Shown: in pieces, positions 60,315 to 64,000 of the stretch
Layout of the letters: each line of letters starts with the position of its first letter
Numbering within the stretch: position 1 is the first letter of the stretch
Assembly: GCA_002841625.1 (NCBI GenBank)
Contig: PHAG01000004.1
Coordinates: forward strand, 62,001 to 126,000
Source of the DNA: Firmicutes bacterium HGW-Firmicutes-1
Lineage (GTDB): Bacteria > Bacillota > Clostridia > Lachnospirales > Vallitaleaceae
DNA: 64,000 bases
Direction of reading: 5' to 3'
Made by a program: the position numbers and the translations under genes
The notes under the pieces: generated by a model
The model's input: the letters and a program-made list of their open reading frames with translations, nothing else
Told to the model about the DNA's origin: nothing
The model's database searches: none

Positions 60315-61388
60315 TTAATTTCCAAAACCAACTCCAACCTTTCTAGCAGTACTAATTAACTCTTCATCATGTTCTACTAGTTTTAATTTTCCAGCAACTT
60401 CACTTAGTGATGTTGCTTTGGTTTTATTGTTTACGATAGAAACTGTAATACCATATTTTTTTTCAGCAATCATTTCAGCAGCGAAGGTTCCAAGCTTTGT
60501 TGATAAAAGACGATCATATGGTGATGGAGATCCACCCCTTTGTTGATGTCCCGGTATTGTCACTCTTGTTTCTAAGCCTGTTCTTTTTGCAATTTCACTT
60601 GCCAATTGATAGGATGCTGTATAGTTAGGAGTCATCTCTCTTAACTTTTTAAGATCTTTCTTACTCATCTTAGCTTCCTCTTCTGTCATCGCACCTTCAG
60701 CAATTGCTAAAATAGAAAAATTCTTACCTGCTGCTCGCCTATTTTCAAGTGTTTCAAAAACCTTTTCCTCATTATAAGGTATTTCTGGAATCAGTATCAC
60801 ATCTGCTCCCCCAGCTATACCTGCATATAGTGTTAACCAGCCAGCCTTATGTCCCATTAGCTCTACTAGCATAACACGATCATGAGAATCTGCGGTAGTA
60901 TGAACACGGTCAATTACCTCTGTAGCAATATCGACTGCACTATGAAATCCAAAAGTAATGTCTGTACCCCAAATATCATTATCTATTGTTTTGGGTAGGG
61001 CGATTATATTTAGACCTTCTTCTCTTAATAAGTTGGCGTTTTTATGAGTTCCATTTCCACCTAAGGTAACTAGGCAATCTAGCTTTAAGGCTTCATAGGT
61101 ATTTATCATGTTTTTTACTTTATCGATATTGTCTTCTTCTAATATTCTCATCTGTTTAAAAGGGGTTCTAGATGTACCTAGTATCGTACCACCTCTTGTC
61201 AAAATTCCTGAAAAATCATATTCCTTCATATTCTTATATTTATTATATATCAATCCTCTAAATCCATCTTCAATTCCAATTATTTGACAATCAAACATCC
61301 CATAGGACGCTTTTGCAACGCCTCTAATAGCTGCATTTAATCCAGGGCAATCCCCGCCACTTGTTAAAATACCAATTCGTTTTTTCAT
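60315..61388 (-). CDS. 6-phosphofructokinase
   Basis: 357 residues with TSGGDCPGLNAAIRG, LVTLGGNGTHKNA, LPKTIDNDIWGTD, and the substrate-binding AELMG-like (MLVELMGHKAGW) and PGHQQRGGSPS motifs. The Gly after GGN with Lys before TID (equivalents of positions 104 and 124 of E. coli PfkA) fits the group III ATP-dependent enzymes rather than the classic bacterial allosteric form. Pyrophosphate use cannot be ruled out by reading. The start follows GGAGG by five bases. Confidence 0.9.
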   Translation of the reverse strand: MKKRIGILTSGGDCPGLNAAIRGVAKASYGMFDCQIIGIEDGFRGLIYNKYKNMKEYDFSGILTRGGTILGTSRTPFKQMRILEEDNIDKVKNMINTYEALKLDCLVTLGGNGTHKNANLLREEGLNIIALPKTIDNDIWGTDITFGFHSAVDIATEVIDRVHTTADSHDRVMLVELMGHKAGWLTLYAGIAGGADVILIPEIPYNEEKVFETLENRRAAGKNFSILAIAEGAMTEEEAKMSKKDLKKLREMTPNYTASYQLASEIAKRTGLETRVTIPGHQQRGGSPSPYDRLLSTKLGTFAAEMIAEKKYGITVSIVNNKTKATSLSEVAGKLKLVEHDEELISTARKVGVGFGN

Positions 61389-61513
61389 GGAAGCCTCCAT
61401 TTACAATGATTTCATCTTATTATTATATCATAATTTGTAACAAAAACACGTTTTTGCTACCTAGAACAATATAGGTATTTTTGGCTACTTTTTGTATAAA
61501 GTATTGCATTTAT

Positions 61514-61543
61514 TTGGCAATGCTGTAAAATATATTATATAAA
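61514..61543 (+). promoter_or_regulatory. Promoter of the GntR regulator gene
   Basis: TTGGCA (61514-61519), 18 bases, TATAAA (61538-61543), with an ATTGC/GCAAT inverted repeat across the -35 (61503-61521) that may be a self-operator. The gap to pfk also holds an AAAAAC/GTTTTT palindrome near 61445. Confidence 0.45.
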
Positions 61544-61575
61544 AAACAAAAATTCTAATATATAGCAGGTGAATT

Positions 61576-62337
61576 ATGACGCAAATAGAAAAATTCCAAC
61601 AATATACCCTTGATAAATCAGCAATCATTCCACTTTATTTTCAAGTAAAGAACCTACTCGTGGATATGTTAGTAAAAGGCCATCTATCGCCTGGAGATAT
61701 GATTCCTACAGAATATGAGTTATGCACTGCTTTTAATATTAGTAGAACGACTATTCGACAAGCATTAACCGAGCTAGTTCAAGAGGGCGTTTTTTATAGA
61801 GTAAAAGGTCGTGGTACTTTTGTTACTCAAGAAAAAATCCATCACAACCTTTGTTTCGAAAAATCACTTTTTACAAATGCGCTTATAGAGAAAGGCATTA
61901 CTCCCTCAACAAGAGTACTTGAACTGAAAACAATCCCCGCTCCAATAGAAGTTGCTACTTCCTTAAATCTTCCAGTTGGTACAGATATTATCAGCCTAAA
62001 AAGATTGCGTTATGCAGATAATGAACCTGTATTAATAAGTCATTCCTATTTACCTTATTCTTTATGCAAACATATTTATCAACATGATTTAAATAATGAT
62101 TCTCTCGCTCATGTTCTTTCAAAAAGTATTTATACAAAGCTTGCCCATACACATTATTCACTTGAAGCAGCGATTGCTACGAAGGAAGATTGTGACCTAC
62201 TCTCTATATCAAAAACAACCGCAATCTTGTTTGCCCATAGCTTAGGTTATAATAAATTTGATACCCCTATCGACTATACTTTATCACGATATCGTGGGGA
62301 TAAAAATGTTTTCATTATGGATCAATTACTTGATTAA
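61576..62337 (+). CDS. GntR/HutC-family transcriptional regulator
   Basis: 253 residues: an N-terminal GntR winged helix (~15-85, including SPGDMIPTEYELCTAFNISRTTIRQAL and VKGRGTFV) and a UTRA effector-binding domain (~105-245). Such regulators sense small metabolites, often phosphosugars. It is divergent from the pfk-sbcD-sbcC operon and convergent with the next gene. The ribosome site is weak (AGGTGAATT). Confidence 0.9.
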   Translation: MTQIEKFQQYTLDKSAIIPLYFQVKNLLVDMLVKGHLSPGDMIPTEYELCTAFNISRTTIRQALTELVQEGVFYRVKGRGTFVTQEKIHHNLCFEKSLFTNALIEKGITPSTRVLELKTIPAPIEVATSLNLPVGTDIISLKRLRYADNEPVLISHSYLPYSLCKHIYQHDLNNDSLAHVLSKSIYTKLAHTHYSLEAAIATKEDCDLLSISKTTAILFAHSLGYNKFDTPIDYTLSRYRGDKNVFIMDQLLD

Positions 62338-62339
62338 TA

Positions 62340-64000
62340 TTATTTCGAGGGCGCCTCTTGTAGTGTGAGTATTTCAGGTAAATCCTCTAAGGTTTTTTCA
62401 GCTGTTTCCTTGTCATATACTGCTTGCAAATACATGCTGTATACCTTATAGACATATTCTTTACCATTAGATAACTTAAAATCAATATATACATTTCCAT
62501 AAGAGCAATATTCTATTGTAAAGTTATTATTCGCTTCAATAACACCCTTATTTACAAGGTCCTCTAGAATTACGGCATACATATCCTTACTCAAATTATA
62601 TATAGTAACCTTTTCAATTTCCATTGTTGCAGTTTCTAAATTAAAGGTTGGGTATTTTTTGTTAAAGTCAGTAATTGATTGGATATCTCCATCTAACATT
62701 ACCCAAGCTCCATCTACCTTTTCAAAAGCAATGGTCTTGAAAGTTTGATAATTGTATTTTGGTGAAGCTACTACAAATGCATATTTGTCATCAGCCTTCA
62801 TATATCTTACGTAAATTTCCTCAGCCTGAAAATATGATTTCACTTCTTTTTCTATGCTATCCCAGGTTTCACGATCTTTCACATGAGACACTCTACCCGT
62901 ATCCTCAAATTCATTGTTTTTCAAATAGGCTTCTTTACTAATTGTGGCTTCTTGATCTTCGTTAATAATTAAATATGTTTCCTCATCAAGCTTGTATGAA
63001 ATAAGTAGTATTTGATTCGTTTTGTCATAATAAAAAGCGAGTCTTTTTAACGTTGCTTCTGGAATGTTCACATTTTGTTCCTTGCAGATAGCTTCAACCG
63101 TGAAGTAACTATGATTTGTAACAGAATACAATTGACCCTTATTAATATGCTTTGCTTCTAGTGGAAAATAGTTGTTGTTCAATTTTTCAAATAAAGAATC
63201 TCGATATGCTGACAAAATAGAGCCCATAAGCTCAATTCGTTTTTCTAAGATCAGCGCTTGGGTCGTATTCTTGAAATGAGTTCCATACTTTTCAAATAAC
63301 CCTTTCGCTGTAGGTTGCTCTGAAATCAACAAAATATTATTCAATATTTTCGATTCAGAAAGAATGTCATGAACGAGACTCTCAATTTCTTGTTCTGTTA
63401 ATTCCTCAACCTTGATAACATACTTAGCTGCTAATCTCTCTTCTTCTACTTCACTATTTTCAAATCTGTTTAATATTTCTGGATTAGTATTGTTTTTTAC
63501 TTTTTTAAGCTCGTCTATCAATAGCTTATCATTTATTTGAGTAACTACATCTAAGCCATCTTTTGACCATTCTAAACCCTTCATTGTTAACGCTTGTGAA
63601 GCAAATAATGTTTTAGTGTCAATCATTATAGGAAGGCTATTTTTAAACAGGAAGCTCTTTAATTTATTTGAGTTTGCTTCCTTTAACTTAATTTCACCCT
63701 TTCCAATCATGATATTGTCTAGCTCAATAAATATTTTATCCCCTTCTAAATGTGGATCAATGGACATAGAAATCGGAAGTTTAATCCCATATAAACTTCC
63801 ATTAATGTGTATTCTTTTTTGAGAATAATCAACACCAACATTATCAATCTTATAATAGTTTGGTAATTGAGCTTTCTTAAACAATACCATAAGCTCCGTA
63901 TTTACTACATTATCCGGGAGGCTCATTTCCGCTTCATTACCTTTCGTAATGAATTGGTCCGTTACCTTATTCTCAACCCAGAACTGGGCAACTGTCTTAG
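62340..64000 (-). CDS. Large hypothetical protein, cut by the right edge
   Basis: The frame is open to the window end, so an ATG at 63926 is probably not the true start: 24 more codons upstream (ending FITKGNEAEMSL) are open. The visible part has a segment resembling DUF2140/YpmS-type domains (HINGSLYGIKLPISMSIDPHL, LDNIMIGKGEI) near residues 35-120 of the ATG form. A helical middle and two or three beta-rich repeats of about 80 residues follow. A membrane anchor may lie beyond the edge. Function unknown. Confidence 0.7.
   Translation of the reverse strand, partial: KTVAQFWVENKVTDQFITKGNEAEMSLPDNVVNTELMVLFKKAQLPNYYKIDNVGVDYSQKRIHINGSLYGIKLPISMSIDPHLEGDKIFIELDNIMIGKGEIKLKEANSNKLKSFLFKNSLPIMIDTKTLFASQALTMKGLEWSKDGLDVVTQINDKLLIDELKKVKNNTNPEILNRFENSEVEEERLAAKYVIKVEELTEQEIESLVHDILSESKILNNILLISEQPTAKGLFEKYGTHFKNTTQALILEKRIELMGSILSAYRDSLFEKLNNNYFPLEAKHINKGQLYSVTNHSYFTVEAICKEQNVNIPEATLKRLAFYYDKTNQILLISYKLDEETYLIINEDQEATISKEAYLKNNEFEDTGRVSHVKDRETWDSIEKEVKSYFQAEEIYVRYMKADDKYAFVVASPKYNYQTFKTIAFEKVDGAWVMLDGDIQSITDFNKKYPTFNLETATMEIEKVTIYNLSKDMYAVILEDLVNKGVIEANNNFTIEYCSYGNVYIDFKLSNGKEYVYKVYSMYLQAVYDKETAEKTLEDLPEILTLQEAPSK

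Overview
The window is AT-rich DNA from an endospore-forming member of the Clostridia. The lineage call (Lachnospirales-like) is inference; the sporulation genes spoIIE, yabP, yabQ, spoVT, spoVG and dpaB, the clostridial order ftsH-hpt-tilS-spoIIE-ftsB-yabQ-yabP-rqcP-hup-mazG-spoVT-prsA-mfd, and the strong Shine-Dalgarno sites are directly visible. Most genes lie on the minus strand; only the Uma2 gene, yqxD, murC-dnaD-dnaC, tRNA-Arg and a GntR regulator are on the plus strand.

Layout. 1-0.45 kb: start of a gene running off the left edge, three minus-strand terminators and an RNA-like segment. 0.45-6.9 kb: a six-gene sugar ABC-transport operon (TIM-barrel isomerase, lipoprotein binding protein, ATPase, permease, PfkB kinase, DeoR regulator) behind a near-consensus promoter. 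7.1-9.2 kb: tautomerase, a dpaB without dpaA, and a VOC protein behind a Fur/PerR-type box. 9.4-12.1 kb: an accessory island bounded by copies of the tRNA-Ser 3' end, holding a membrane diguanylate cyclase, a Phd-Uma2 fusion and the remnant of a second Uma2/tRNA-Ser unit. 12.3-18 kb: a GH13 glycosidase, a nuclease-helicase fusion and yqxD. 18-48.5 kb: conserved housekeeping and sporulation core, with a sortase, a tandem c-di-GMP-I riboswitch in front of a secreted transglutaminase-like protein, an AgrCA-like two-component pair, glgCD, purR, murC and dnaD-dnaC.

48.5-56.6 kb is accessory. tRNA-Arg is followed by a tyrosine integrase, a Rep_trans-type initiator/relaxase, a two-gene unit (a small one-helix membrane protein and a 344-residue LPO_1073/Vpar_1526-like protein), a GC-rich hairpin resembling ICEBs1/Tn916 oriT sites, and two small Cys-rich genes. 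This looks like a small integrative mobilizable element. Beyond it lie two GNAT acetyltransferases, a B12-type radical SAM gene flanked by related repeats, and a Doc toxin with a 57-residue antitoxin. 56.6-64 kb holds a YhaN/YhaO (SbcCD-like) pair, a phosphofructokinase, a GntR regulator and a protein truncated by the right edge.

Themes. A diguanylate cyclase and two tandem c-di-GMP sensors suggest that c-di-GMP controls a cell-surface protein encoded beside a sortase. Three families of dispersed intergenic repeats, two of them with inverted arms and a conserved tail, occupy many gaps. The best candidate for an undescribed system is the membrane-protein/LPO_1073-like pair in the mobile element: both partners carry a similar Gln/Gly/Asn motif, which suggests co-assembly. 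All family names come from reading motifs; no database search was run.
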